From Azolla caroliniana (taxonomy: Eukaryota > Polypodiophyta), in assembly GCA_043228905.1 (NCBI GenBank), contig JBHGNT010000006.1, forward strand, positions 16,678,001 to 16,742,000: a stretch of 64,000 nucleotides of DNA. The letters are read 5' to 3'. The notes beneath the pieces are model-generated. The model had not been told where the DNA came from. It ran no database searches and saw nothing but the letters and a program-made list of their open reading frames with translations. A program made the translations under genes and the position numbers. Of this stretch, positions 29,801 through 40,269 are shown in pieces; positions within the stretch are counted from its first letter, which is position 1; each line of letters opens with the position of its first letter.

Positions 29801-30430
29801 GTCCCTTGCTTCTAAAATCAACGAGTTCTGCACTGACCTCAAAAACCACATTCGAAATAACTGATCTAGGACTTCTCCATTACTTCATAGATATGGAAGT
29901 CTATCAATCACATGGTGGTATCTTCCTCAGCCAACATAAGTATCTCAGGCAGCTCCTTGAGACCTATGGAATTTCAAATAGCAAGCCACTCTCTTGTCCA
30001 ATGGATCTGAACTCAAAAGGTTAATATAAAATATAAAAGGTTAATTGGATCTCTTCTTCACTTAACTTACACCAAGGCTGATTTGTCCTATAGCGAACAA
30101 TTATCAAGTGCTCCAAGACAAAGTCATTGGCAAACAGCTATTCAAGTTCTTAGGTATTTGGCCAACACATTCGACTACAGTCTGTCTTTTAGAGGCAGCA
30201 TTGAGCTTGTTGGCTACTCAGATGTTGATTGGGCAAGTGATTGTGATTCTAAAAGGTCCACATTTGGCTATTGTTTTATGTTAGGTTCAGGCTTGATTTC
30301 TTGAAAATCAAAGAAGCAAAACTCAGTTTCAACCTCATCAACGGAAGCTAAATATCGAGCCTACTTGGATACTTGTTGTGAGTTGCTACGGTTAATGCAA
30401 TTATTTTGTCACATTGGTGTTGTGCAAGAC
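26871..30430 (+). pseudogene. Element D gag-pol, many frame breaks
   Basis: The gag remnant is LSAAIKYRYYRAIHAQ, then MIKLPESFTAFCDTI. The zinc knuckle CHYCGYKGHIQPDY has lost its last Cys. A degenerate protease GDNVATAHMTYDKS replaces the usual DSGA. Integrase is readable from WHARFGHLHYDSL through VHMDLCGP, then a frame change near 28340 to TPQQNGVVERKNRTVQEIA. RT (from about 29140) has WKATMEVELNSIERDHTWK, MDVKSAFLNG and LIVLYIDDLIIGS (catalytic YIDD). RNase H has VGYSDVDWASDCDSKRST. Multiple stops at 28441, 28690, 29421, 29637 and 30022 make it non-functional. Confidence 0.85.
29611..29706 (+). other. LTR-derived segment with hairpin inside element D RT
   Basis: About 95 bp in the RT region match 19781-19876 of element B's 5' LTR at roughly 90% by eye. 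They include the palindromic block GTCTTATAGGCC..GGCCTCTTAAAAGAC. The flanking D sequence reads as RT on both sides (TFFVKD before, ADNNLYVFSQDHLLC-like after), so this is a small insertion or conversion tract. Confidence 0.6.
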
Positions 30431-30431
30431 T

Positions 30432-30679
30432 TAAAAGGAAAAGAGGGATGATTTTTAGGGAGCAGCTATTGAGGGATAATGTTCAGCAAACAGAGAGTAG
30501 AGACACAGATTTTTGGGTGTACCCAACCGCCTTGATTGGTACACAAAAAAATAATATTATTATATTAGTTAACCCTATGTGTTCACATTACAAAAGGAGG
30601 TGCCTTGTCTAGGTGAACAATGTGTTCACATATACGAATAATTACCTAATTTGTGAACTACGGGCCTTTACACCTAACA
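30432..30679 (-). repeat. 3' LTR of element C
   Basis: 248 bp. It lacks the short AAAGAAAGAGGAG-type insertion found in the other LTR. Next to it at 30680-30692 is the polypurine tract (plus strand ACCTCCCACTTA). Confidence 0.85.
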
Positions 30680-30712
30680 ACCTCCCACTTAAAGGTCCGA
30701 TGTGAACATTCA

Positions 30713-33700
30713 AGTAACTCCCACTAACTGTATGCAATGCTCATGTTGAGCTTTACTATCTGCAGGATTATCCTGTGTTTTGATCTTGGTCAATGTGACT
30801 AGACCATCCTCCAAAACTTGTATGATAAAGTGACACCGCACATCAATGCGTTTGGTGCGCGAATGAAACAAGGCATTCTTAACCAGATACACAGCACTCT
30901 GGCTATCACATCCTAACACAGGAGTACTAACAAACATGCCAAGAACTTCAGCAAGTCTGTTGAGCCATATAGCTTCCTTTGAAGCTTCTGTGGCTGAATT
31001 ATATTCAGCTTCAGTAGTACTCAATGCTACAATCTTTTGCAATTTGGAGCACCAAGACACTGCTCCACCAGCAACTGTAAATATATACCCGCTAGTAGAT
31101 TTACGTCTATCCAAGTGACCTGCCATGTCTGCATCACAATATCCCTACAAACTTAATGCACCCTTTCCATAGCATAAATATTTTCTCTGTGTACCTTTAA
31201 GATACCTGAAAACACACTTGACAGCCTCCCAATGTGTTTTGCTGGGATTAGACATATAGCGACTGACAACTCCCACTAAATAAGCAATATCTGGACGAGT
31301 AGCTACCATAGCATACATTAGAGAACCACATGCTGATGCATAAGGAATTCCCTTCATAGCATTGACTTCCATCTCATCCTTTGGACAATCAGCCTTGCTA
31401 AGTTTAAGATATGAAGGCAAAGGAACTCCAAGGGGCTTTGCTTCTGCCATATTAAATCTGTTAAGCACTTTTTCAATGTACTTTTCTTGTGAGAAAAACA
31501 ACAATTTGTCCTTTCTGTTTCTACTGATTCACATGCCCAAAATATGCTCTGCATTTCCCAAATCTTTCATAGAGAAGAACGATTTCAGTTGATCTTTTAG
31601 AGCATCAAGACTAGTCTTTCTTTTCCCAGGTATCAACATATCATCCACATATAGAACAAGTATAATGGGATTGTCATCGATAACTTTTTTTCGTGTATAA
31701 CAATGATCTACATAGCTACGATCAAAGCCTTGAGAAAGCATAAAAGTATCAAACTTCTTATACCACTGTTGTGGTGCTTGTTTTAGGCCATATAGGCTAC
31801 GATTTAGTTTGCATACCAAATGCTCCTTGTTAGGGACTACAAAACCCTCAGGTTGTTTCATGTAAATCTCTTCATCAATATCACCATGCAAAAAAACGTA
31901 CTTTACATCCATTTGGTACAACTCCAAATTAAGCATTGCAGTGAGAGCAAATAGCACGTGAAGTGTGGTCATCTTCACAACATGAGAGAAGACCTCTTGG
32001 AAGTCAATACCTTCCTTCTGTGCATAACCCTTGGCAACTAATTTTGCCTTGTATTTTGGTTTCCCTTCAATTCCCTTTACCTTATAAACCCACTTATTTG
32101 GAAGAGCTTTCCTTCCTTTAGGTAAGGACACAAGATCTCAAGTATCATTTGCATACAAAGATTTTATTTCTTCTTGCATTGCAAGCTCCCACTTACTACT
32201 AAGTTCACATGACATTGCCTCCTTATAAGTAAGAGGTTCACCCTCATCTAACAGCATGACATAATGCAAAGAGGGATCATATCTATATACTTGCCGCCTT
32301 AAACAATTAGACCTACGTACCCAATGATCAATATTTTCTAGGATTGGTTCTAAGTTTGGAGGAAAATCAGTTTCAGCACTTTTCGGCTGTTGCAAACCAT
32401 GTCTAGCATGTTGTTCAACATCTATATTTTGTTCTTCAGTACCTTCATCTTGTTGGCCAACACCTTCATGATCATTTCTTTGCTGTCCAACTTCTTCTGG
32501 CTCAAAGAGAACCACTTGATCATCATACTCAACCTTTGGTATAGCATCATGAGGTTTAGTTTCAGATTTTGTGGATGGCTGTAATTGCTGAAATGTAACG
32601 CTCTTAGAGTTCCCAACACAGGAACAAGCATTTTTCAGCAATTTTTCTTCATTAAAAACAACATCCCAGCTACGTACAATTTTTCTAGACTGAGGTAACC
32701 AAATCCTATAGCCCATTTCACCTTCCTCACCATAGCCCATAAAAATGCCCATGGTGGACTTAGCATCGAGCTTGTTTCTCAGCTCACTTCTAATGTGTAC
32801 AAATGGATCATAACCAAAAATTCGTAAATGGTCATATGAGGCCGGTTTGCCAGACCAAACCTCCTCAGGGATTCCATTCATTAAGGACTTGTTGGGAGAA
32901 CAATTACATATATGAACCACGATTTTTAATGCTTCTCCCCAAAATTCATGAGGGAGATTCACTATGGACAGCATGCACCGTACTCGCTCAAACAAGGTCC
33001 TATTATACCTTTCTGCCACCGCATTTGATGAAGGGTTATATGGAGCTGTAAGCTCTCTTTTAATACCATGTAAGTCACAAAAGGACTTAAATTTTATGTA
33101 AACTCACCCCCATTATCTGTTCTAAGACATTTCAGTTTTGTCCCTTTTTGGGTAGTCACAAATGCATGAAAAGATTTAAATGCATCAAATGCATCACCCT
33201 TTTTTTCCATCAAGTACACCCAAATCTTCCTAAAATAATCATCGATAAAGGAAATAAAATATGCAGCACCACCCAAAGATTTTACAGACATGCTACATAC
33301 ACCAGAATGCACCAAATGTAGCACATTTGGTTAACGAAAGACACCAGAATAATAAGAATTTCACACTTGTTTGCCGAATAGACAATCATTACAAAAAAAC
33401 CAGCTTTGATCCTTTAACATCAAATCTTTTTAGAGCAGAAAGGACTTCAAGTCCTTTTGGCTCATATGTCCTAATCTCTTAAGCCAAAGCTCTAAACAAG
33501 AGTCAAATTCAGCAATAGCAAGAAACCTTTTAGGTAAAGCTTTACATTGCAAACTGTAGAGAGCGCCCTTTTTGCAACCTTTCACAATAACCATAGATCC
33601 TTTCTTTAGTTTCCACAATCCACCACCGAATAATGTGGTGTAACCATGCAAATCCATCTGTCCTACAGATAGCAAACTTTTCTTAATGCCAGGTACATAC

Positions 33701-34880
33701 CTAACATCTTTGAGCACGAGCTCTTGACCATTATCCAAAGACAAGTGTATGGTTCCAATACCATCAATATTGCAGTCACTATTGTTACCAAGATAAACTT
33801 TTCCATAACTGCCTGCATCAGATGTGGTAAAGCACTCCAAACATGGAGTAACATGAAAACAAGCCCCAGAGTTTACTATCCATGTCTATGTCAATCCATC
33901 ATCGATTGACAATAAAGCATCAATAACATCTGTTTTGGTGATTTGCATGTCTTGAACATGAGCTATGAAGGCATCACCTGTAATACAAAGTACATCTCCA
34001 TCTTCACCAGATAGGTCTTCAATGATAAAATTTGAAGCCATATTAGCTTTCTCTGTTGTATTAAATTTATCGTCTTTATTTTTCTTCTGTCCTACATTCT
34101 TCTTCCTTTCTAGTTCCATCTTCCAATATCTACAAATAGGTTTCTTATGACCTTTTCGGCCACACTGATAGCATGTGATATCTTGTTGCTTTCCTTTCCC
34201 TCTACTCTTACTTCTATTTCATTGTCCTACATTTGTGTTCCTGTTATCATATCTCCCCCTAATATTGTATGCTGAACCACTACCTTCTCCGCTAGGTTGT
34301 CTTCTAATCTCTTCATTGAGAATAGAGCCCCGCACACCATCGAAGGTCAAGTTGGGGCTATTAGATAGTGAAACAACTAATGTTTCCCAAGAATCAAGTA
34401 AAGTCATAAGTAGGAAGATAGCTTTGAGCTTGTCATCAAAAGCTGGTAATCTTGAATCTTGTAGTTGGGAGAGAGTACCTGTGAATAACGATAGATGCTC
34501 TGTCGCACCTTTCGACTCATCAAGCCTCATACTGACAAGTTTTCTCATCAAACATACCTGATTCACAAGAGTAGTATTCTTGTAAGTTGTCTTAAGTTTC
34601 TCCCGAACTTGATGGCCAGTAGTTAAGCCCTTTATATCTACAAGAATCTCATCAGAAACAACCATTTTAATATATGTAATGGCTTTTTTATTCAAAGTGT
34701 TCCAAACATCATTTTCCATGCTCTCTGGTTTCTTTTCCACGAGAGCATCTTCACAATCTCTCAGAAAGAAGATGCCCAGCATACACTCTTTCCACAATTC
34801 GAAAACTGCTCCCAAGATTTATGACAGATTTCTTCAGAAATTGAGCAGAATACCAATAGGAAAGGGTCTGAAAGAATTGA
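30713..34880 (-). pseudogene. Element C gag-pol polyprotein, broken
   Basis: Gag (34815-34219) contains FELWKECMLGIFFLRDCEDA and NLTFDGVRGSILNEEI. The zinc knuckle CYQCGRKGHKKPIC (about 34170) is intact. Protease reads WIVNSGACFHVTP: the catalytic Asp of DSG is Asn. Integrase has LRTDNGGEFT (about 33100) and AERYNRTLFERVRCML (33019 on). RT has HGDIDEEIYMKQPEGF and YVDDMLIPG (about 31640). RNase H has STTEAEYNSATEASKEAIW and FHSRTKRIDV. The first half lies in one frame with stops at 34219, 33886 and 33430. A frameshift between 33094 and 33060 leads to a second frame with further stops. It is the closest relative of element A. Confidence 0.9.
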
Positions 34881-34947
34881 AAAAATAACTGTGTTTTCTG
34901 CTGATTCTGAATCTAAAAAAAAACAGCAAAGCAGAGGAAAAAGATTT

Positions 34948-34960
34948 GGCTCCGATACCA
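34948..34960 (-). other. primer binding site of element C
   Basis: The minus strand reads TGGTATCGGAGCC one or two bases after the LTR. It is an initiator tRNA-Met type site with one change from TGGTATCAGAGC. Confidence 0.8.
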
Positions 34961-34962
34961 GT

Positions 34963-35222
34963 TAAAAGGAAAAGAGGGATGATTTTCAGGGAGCAGCTAT
35001 TGAGGGATAATGTTCAGCAAACAAAGAGTAGAGACACAGATTTTTGGGTGTACCCAACCGCATTGATTGGTACACAAGAAAAAAAGGTTATTATATTAGT
35101 TAACCCTACAAAGAAAGAGGAGTGTTCACATTACAAAAGGAGGTGTCCTATCCAAGTGAACAATGTGTTCACATATACAAATAATTACCTAATTTGTGAA
35201 CTACGGGCCTTTACACCTAACA
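34963..35222 (-). repeat. 5' LTR of element C
   Basis: 260 bp. It matches the 30432-30679 copy with scattered substitutions and an extra dozen bases near 35110-35122. Confidence 0.85.
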
Positions 35223-35227
35223 AGACT

Positions 35228-35478
35228 CTCCTATTGCAGTTTTCACTAACAACCAAAGTGCTCGTGCCTTGGCACATAGCTCAGCATTTCATGGTAGAAC
35301 AAAACATATTGAAGTGCACTACCATTTTGTTCGTGAATTAGTGAAATCACAAATCATCAACTTGGCGTATTGTCCTACTCAAGAAAATGTGGCTGATTTA
35401 TTTATTAAGCCACTTCCAAGGCAAGCCATTGATCAACTCTTTGATCGACTCAATGTTGGAGCGCCATTCTGGAGCTGA
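35228..35478 (+). pseudogene. Element D: remainder of RNase H
   Basis: It reads SPIAVFTNNQSARALAHSS, FHGRTKHIEVHYHFVREL and ENVADLFIKPLPRQAIDQL, closing with TGA at 35476. This is the normal end of a Copia RNase H, with no extension, unlike the minus-strand family at 39838. Confidence 0.88.
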
Positions 35479-35485
35479 GAGGAGG

Positions 35486-35545
35486 TGTTGGAGGGTGACA
35501 GCTCTAGTCCTGCACTCTCTTTCATCTTTATTATCTCCCTTTAAA
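35486..35545 (+). repeat. truncated 3' LTR of element D
   Basis: About 60 bp match the start of the 5' LTR, then the similarity stops at about TTATTATCTCCCTTTA. Confidence 0.7.
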
Positions 35546-36371
35546 CCCCAAACCACCCGAAGTGGATATTAACTCTGCTTAATCAAAATAGATCGCAGAT
35601 ACCTTCATTAAGGCACAAAGAGCAGAAAAATCTGTGGAATTCAAAAGTGGACTGAGAATCGAGGGGTCAGTTGGTTAATAAAATCTGCTCAGTGCAGGAT
35701 CACATTTGCCATATTAATCCCATATAATTGCCTGGAGCTGCAACCCCAAGCCATCCAAATTGGATATTAGCTCTGCTTAATCAAAAGAGGTATCAAATCT
35801 GCATATCCCCATGAAGCAGATATCCAAATCATCTCCGCAATTTGAAGCCAAGTACATTCTTAGCCCAGAATGCTCATGGAAGCAGATACTGCTCAAGACC
35901 CTCATAGGGGCATCTTCTTGGATCTGTTTTTGGTATTTACCAAATTGAGCTTCAGGGGAAATGCAGAAGCAAGCTAGGTTTTCTCTTTTTCTATGACAAT
36001 TATGCTTTAAAACAGGGGGGGGGGGTATGGATAAGGCAAACATTTACAATTATGTGGTAGAACTGATGTAGGATAACAGAAATCTTGTAATACTCTAAGA
36101 GTATCTTTACAGAGAATATTTACACAGAGTACTATGCAAGTCTGCATTGACTGTAGCACTAAATACGCTCTCAAGAATGCACTGCCATGAATTTTGTGCA
36201 CTGTACAGTAACCAGTGTAACATCTATAAATATCTGGTATGAACAAAATAGATATTTGCTTTGGTCATGCATAAATAGTCTGCGTTGCATATACATACAT
36301 GTGCTCTCAATCATTCTGCTGCACTTAAAAATCTTTGCACATAGTACAAACGGATTAAAGTGTTTACGCCA
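35546..36371. other. gene-free spacer
   Basis: The words AACCCCAA(A/G)CCA(C/T)CC, TGGATATTA and CTCTGCTTAATCAAAA near 35548-35592 recur near 35740-35785, an imperfect direct duplication about 190 bp apart. A run of ten G lies at 36015. No gene was recognised. Confidence 0.55.
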
Positions 36372-36561
36372 AATTTTACTCAAATAATAGTAGAAATGAA
36401 GTTAAGCTGAATTTTAATTGAAAACTTATTAGAAAACAAGCTGAAAAAATATTTTTTAAAAAACCCAATTTTACTCAAATAATAGTAGAAATGAAGTTAA
36501 GCCAAATTTTAACTGGAAACTTATCAGAAAACAAGCTCGAAAAATATTTTTAAGAAATCAA
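36372..36561. repeat. 95-bp tandem duplication
   Basis: Copies at 36372-36466 and 36467-36561 start AATTTTACTCAAATAATAGT and differ at a handful of sites. They overlap the 3' end of the hypothetical minus-strand exon. Confidence 0.85.
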
Positions 36562-37065
36562 CTGAGAACATCGTAGAAATGAATTTAGACAAATTAAATG
36601 CAGTTTCTTCGGATGCATTGCCAAAAAAGGAGAGCATGAAGGAGAAAGGAAATTACTTTGATCGTTTCCAGCACGAAATTGCTCCAAACGTTCAACCATC
36701 GAGATGCGGTTAGCCTCAGAGACAGGCCTTTTGCCATGTCGCAAAGAAGAAGAAGAAGAAGAAGAAGAAGGAACACCTCTTGGTTTCATGTCCTCAGAAC
36801 TAGAAGATGAAGATGAAGATGACGAGTCTTCGTTACTGATGTTCTTTACGCTGTTACTGTTACTGTTACTGATAATGCTACTGCAAAAGGAAGATAGCCG
36901 TGTCAATCTGTGTGAAGAACGAAGAGGAAGAAGATGGAAATGGAGATAGATGTGGAGGTGGAGATGAAGATGAAGATGAGGGGGAGAGTTTTTGTATCCT
37001 GCTGCTGCTTCACGTGCGATTCCAAGCCCTACGCTTCGCGTAGCGAGCTTCAATGTCGCCCTCAT
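36550..37065 (-). CDS. hypothetical Ser-rich protein, possible first exon
   Basis: The minus-strand frame from ATG at 37065 begins MRATLKLATRSVGLGIAREA, then a His/Leu repeat (HLHLHLHLH), RSSHRLTRLSSFCSS, two poly-Ser runs and LRHGKRPVSEANRISMVERL. The N-terminus is rich in Arg, Ala, Leu and Ser and poor in acidic residues, as organelle-targeting peptides often are. That is an inference from composition only. The last part of the frame (after about 36650) looks like intron sequence; a GTAATTTCC donor-like site occurs near 36652. The poly-Ser comes from a GAA/CTT microsatellite (about 36747-36770). I do not recognise the family and cannot find further exons. Confidence 0.35.
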   Translation of the reverse strand: MRATLKLATRSVGLGIAREAAAGYKNSPPHLHLHLHLHIYLHFHLLPLRSSHRLTRLSSFCSSIISNSNSNSVKNISNEDSSSSSSSSSSEDMKPRGVPSSSSSSSSLRHGKRPVSEANRISMVERLEQFRAGNDQSNFLSPSCSPFLAMHPKKLHLICLNSFLRCSQLIS

Positions 37066-37073
37066 AAAAGCAA

Positions 37074-37100
37074 ATACACACACACACACACACACACACA
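37074..37100. repeat. CA microsatellite
   Basis: About 26 bases of CA repeat lie just upstream of the hypothetical exon. Confidence 0.9.
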
Positions 37101-37330
37101 CGGGGCTCTCAGGAGGAGTTCATTCCAGGGGCGGCAGGGGACTTCATCGTCCTTTCCCTTCCTCCTCTTCCTCCTACACAGACAGACAGAACAGACAGAC
37201 AGAGAACAGAGTCCTCTTCTCCGGTCTCCGTTTGGTTATTGGTACCACGTATGTATGTACATATAGATTCCCAAATACAAATTACAATACAATAGATACA
37301 AATTACAACACAGCACTGCAGTGCGTGAGG

Positions 37331-37398
37331 GACTCGAGTGGGGGGGTAAGTATGTATGTATCTCACTCGAGTGGGGGGGGTAAGTATGTATGTATCTG
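37331..37398. repeat. short tandem duplication
   Basis: ACTCGAGTGGGGGGGTAAGT followed by ATGTATGTATCT occurs twice in a row, with one or two extra G in the second copy. The surrounding 37100-37800 shows no gene. Confidence 0.8.
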
Positions 37399-37799
37399 AT
37401 CCAATCAGGTCTGGTCCGGTCCGAACCCAGAGCATGAACATAATACATACGTTAATACTCTTCTTCAGAGCATGGACCCTCGTTGGTGTACGAATCGGCA
37501 CACTCGCATTGCTACTGTAGAGAGCTTGCCTTGCAGCCCTCACATGTCGAAGATGCCCATCGCGTGTCATGTGTTTTGAATGAAGAACCTTAAGAAGCCC
37601 ATTGAGAGAAAGATCAACTCAAATTTGTCACAAGATGATGAATATGTAAAATTGGTAGTTGCCTCCCAATCGAGTGGTCGGACAAAATCAACTTCACTAA
37701 CTAGAAGTTCACGATGGATGAATCATCTCCTTTTGATACACTGATATTAGGAGTGCATTGATGAAGGTTTGGTGGAAATGCTAGATAAATCAGATGGTT

Positions 37800-38500
37800 G
37801 AGTAGTCATGTCAGAAGTAAGATTTGCCTCATGTATTGATGAACCTAGAATGGTCCAAGTCAAGTCAAACTTCATAGACAAATACCTTGACATCTATGAT
37901 CTTGACATCCTCTCATTTCTTAACACTATTGCAACTCCTACAAGTTATATCTACCAAAGACCTTTGAGTTAGAGCATATGGACGTAAAGGCAAAAATTTT
38001 ACATGGAGATCTATACTAAGATATTTACATGAGTCAATCATCGAGCTTCATGGTGACGGGGAGGATGATCAACAACTCATGTGTTGACTCAAGAAGAGTC
38101 GATGGGTTCTAAAGCAAGCTCTAAGAAGAGTGATACAAGAAATTTGACTATCAAAAGCACTTCCTTATATACCATTGATCCAACTCCAATCCATATATGT
38201 ACAAAAGTACCATAACAATAGGTCACCTATATACCGCAATCTATATGTGGATGGCATGCTCATTGTAGGAAAGAATAATGATGTGATTGCAGAGCTAGAG
38301 AAGAAACTTCACAAAAGAATCTCAAGGAGCTCAAGGAATCTCAACAAATATTTGACATGATGATAGAGAAAGATGTATAAAAATGGATCCTTCAACTCTC
38401 ATATCGAATATGTTAGGACAGTGCTAAAGAATTTCAATATGTATGCAACAAAACAAGCACCAATTCACTCAAGATGTCTATCCTTCTAACAAGTGAGCAC
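37800..38500 (+). pseudogene. old Copia relic, RT part
   Basis: Words of a Copia RT survive in shifting frames: LEHMDVKAKILHGDLY (about 37970-38020), YMSQSSSF, and YVDGMLIVGKNNDVIAELEKKL (about 38240-38310), where YVDD has become YVDG. The matching RNase H lies past the LINE fragment at 39480-39830. Confidence 0.65.
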
Positions 38501-38599
38501 ACTCCTCATGACGTCCATCCTTCTAACAAGCGAGCACACTTCCAAAACATAGGGAGAGAGGGAGAGGGGGAGGGAGAGGGAGAGAGAGATTACAAGATA

Positions 38600-39330
38600 T
38601 ACCATTGTTGCAAGGATCTTTGCCATTGAAAACAAATTTTGCACATTGGGTGGATTGGCGGTTACAAGATGGTACACACTTGTTACAAGTCACTACAAGT
38701 ATATTGTATCATCATGCGATGGCATCATTATCTTCGCTATCTCCTAATGTAGCGAAGTTGTGGAATGTATGTAAGTCAGATGCAAGGTGGTGGAAAAAAT
38801 TACAACGTGGTTGGCATTCCCATCTACCATTTCGTGCAAAGGTATTCATATGGAGAGTCATGATTGGTGAGCTCCCATTAGGTTCAGCCTTAAAGAGACG
38901 AGGACTAAAGTCTGCCACTTGTTTCTTTTGCACCATTCCATTGGAGGATAGTACACATAGGTTCATTATATGTCCTATAGCGTGTACCATTTGGAAGTAC
39001 TTATCAGACAATTGGCAAGTTTTAACTCATTGTTGTTTGAGACCTCAACAATGGGTTTTTTTCTCAATATGTTCAAAATGGTTCAAATGATGAGATGGAG
39101 ATATTGTTCCAATATTTACGTTATTGGGGTCTACAGCACAATTGGAATATGCGTAATGATTTCATGTTTGATAATAGACATGGGGTGAAAGCCTATATAA
39201 AGAAGCTGAAAGGTATTCTCATGTGGAATTTTTGGATGTCAGAGCATGTGGGGATCATTTCCTCAAATGCATATTCAGGTTTTTTAATAGCATTACAAGA
39301 CGTCCCTCTCCCTATATAGGCATATGATAG
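38600..39330 (+). mobile_element. LINE fragment (zinc-binding domain after RT)
   Basis: An open frame 38605-39090 reads LPFRAKVFIWRVMIGELP, LKRRGLKSATCFFC, HRFIICPIACTIWKYL. This is the zinc-binding region that follows RT in plant non-LTR retrotransposons and their derivatives (Cys-x2-Cys...His...Cys pattern). The frame shifts near 39090 and continues about 75 codons. The 5' part with RT is missing. It sits inside the old Copia relic. Confidence 0.75.
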
Positions 39331-39479
39331 GTAGAGGAGACTAAGAAGTGTTATAACTAAGTGGATTTTACATACAATTAATATAATTGTGTGCTTTTAC
39401 CAAGAGAGAGAGAGTAGATGAAATAAAATGCCCCATGCATTGGTAATAAGAAGACTCATATACACGATGGTGGTGACCC

Positions 39480-39832
39480 GATGAAATCTAGCATGTCATA
39501 GGATTCACCAGCCATTACATATCAAAACGAGGGAAGAAGCATTGAGAAGAAATTAAGCACATCCTAGGATGTCTCAAAGGGATAGCGGACAAGAAGCTCA
39601 CATTTGGATTGACAAGATAAATCAATATTCATGTCTCCACCAAATCCTATTATGCAGACAAACCAAACAATTGGAAGTCAACATTGATTGTATGTTTGCA
39701 TATGCAAGAGTAGTTATCTTGTGGAGATCCAAACTCTAGGACTACACAACTCTATCAATGCTAGACGTTATTGTTGAACAAGTTTTGCGGATCTCAAAAA
39801 ACACAAGATCCAAGATGAGCTCAACCAGATCC
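39480..39832 (+). pseudogene. old Copia relic, RNase H part
   Basis: Frames drift, but HWEAVKHILRYLKGTADKK-like coding (ACATCCTAGGATGTCTCAAA, GCGGACAAGAAGCTCACATT) and a remnant of the YADKPNNWKST region are readable. It ends at the insertion site of the outer Copia (TATTG). Confidence 0.5.
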
Positions 39833-39837
39833 TATTG

Positions 39838-39888
39838 TGAAAAAACAAAGGTGTGGAAGCGTTAGACAACCGGCCCAGCCGGATAGCA

Positions 39889-39928
<40 letters not shown>

Positions 39929-40269
39929 ATATGCAGGAGAGACAAAGACAGAGCAGAACAACTTAAATCTATTATAAAAACAATAATAGTTCTATGTACA
40001 TACAACGTGCTCAACAACACTATTTATACAAGTCCTAAGAGGACTGACAGAGGTACAGTGTACTTCAATGCTCACACGAGCGTTTAGCACTAACTACGAG
40101 ACATTAACTACCTAGTAGTCTAGGCTGCTACTAGGCTTCCGGTTACTGCTTGATCCGGCTAACCAGCTCCCCAGCTCACCGACTCACCAATCCGGCTCAT
40201 CTTTCCAGATGCCGATCCGGCTCAGGCTTATTCAGCCGATCTGGATCCGGTTGAGCTTGCCGCTCAACA
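39838..40269 (-). repeat. 3' LTR of element E
   Basis: 432 bp. On the minus strand it runs TGTTGAGCGGCAAG to TTTTTTCA. It contains a GA microsatellite (about 39893-39925) that is much longer than in the other LTR. Confidence 0.88.

Larger units (their letters stand above)
30432..35222 (-). mobile_element. Copia element C, complete structure, nested in element D
   Basis: LTRs of 248 bp (30432-30679) and 260 bp (34963-35222), a PBS, a polypurine tract and full coding order are present on the minus strand. It is flanked by the direct repeat AGACT (30427-30431 and 35223-35227). Removing it rejoins element D as VVQDSPIAVFTNNQSARALA. The LTR ends are TGTTAG...CTTTTA rather than TG...CA. One frameshift and several nonsense codons disable it. 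Confidence 0.92.
26566..35545 (+). mobile_element. Copia element D, decayed, split by element C
   Basis: It starts with a 5' LTR (TGTCAGAGGGTGGCAGCTCC) and ends with a truncated 3' LTR (TGTTGGAGGGTGACAGCTC, 35486 on) after a purine-rich tract. The coding region runs 26870-30431 and resumes at 35228-35478. It is interrupted in RNase H by the minus-strand element C. The PBS and gag start seem deleted, since gag sequence follows the LTR directly. Confidence 0.85.
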
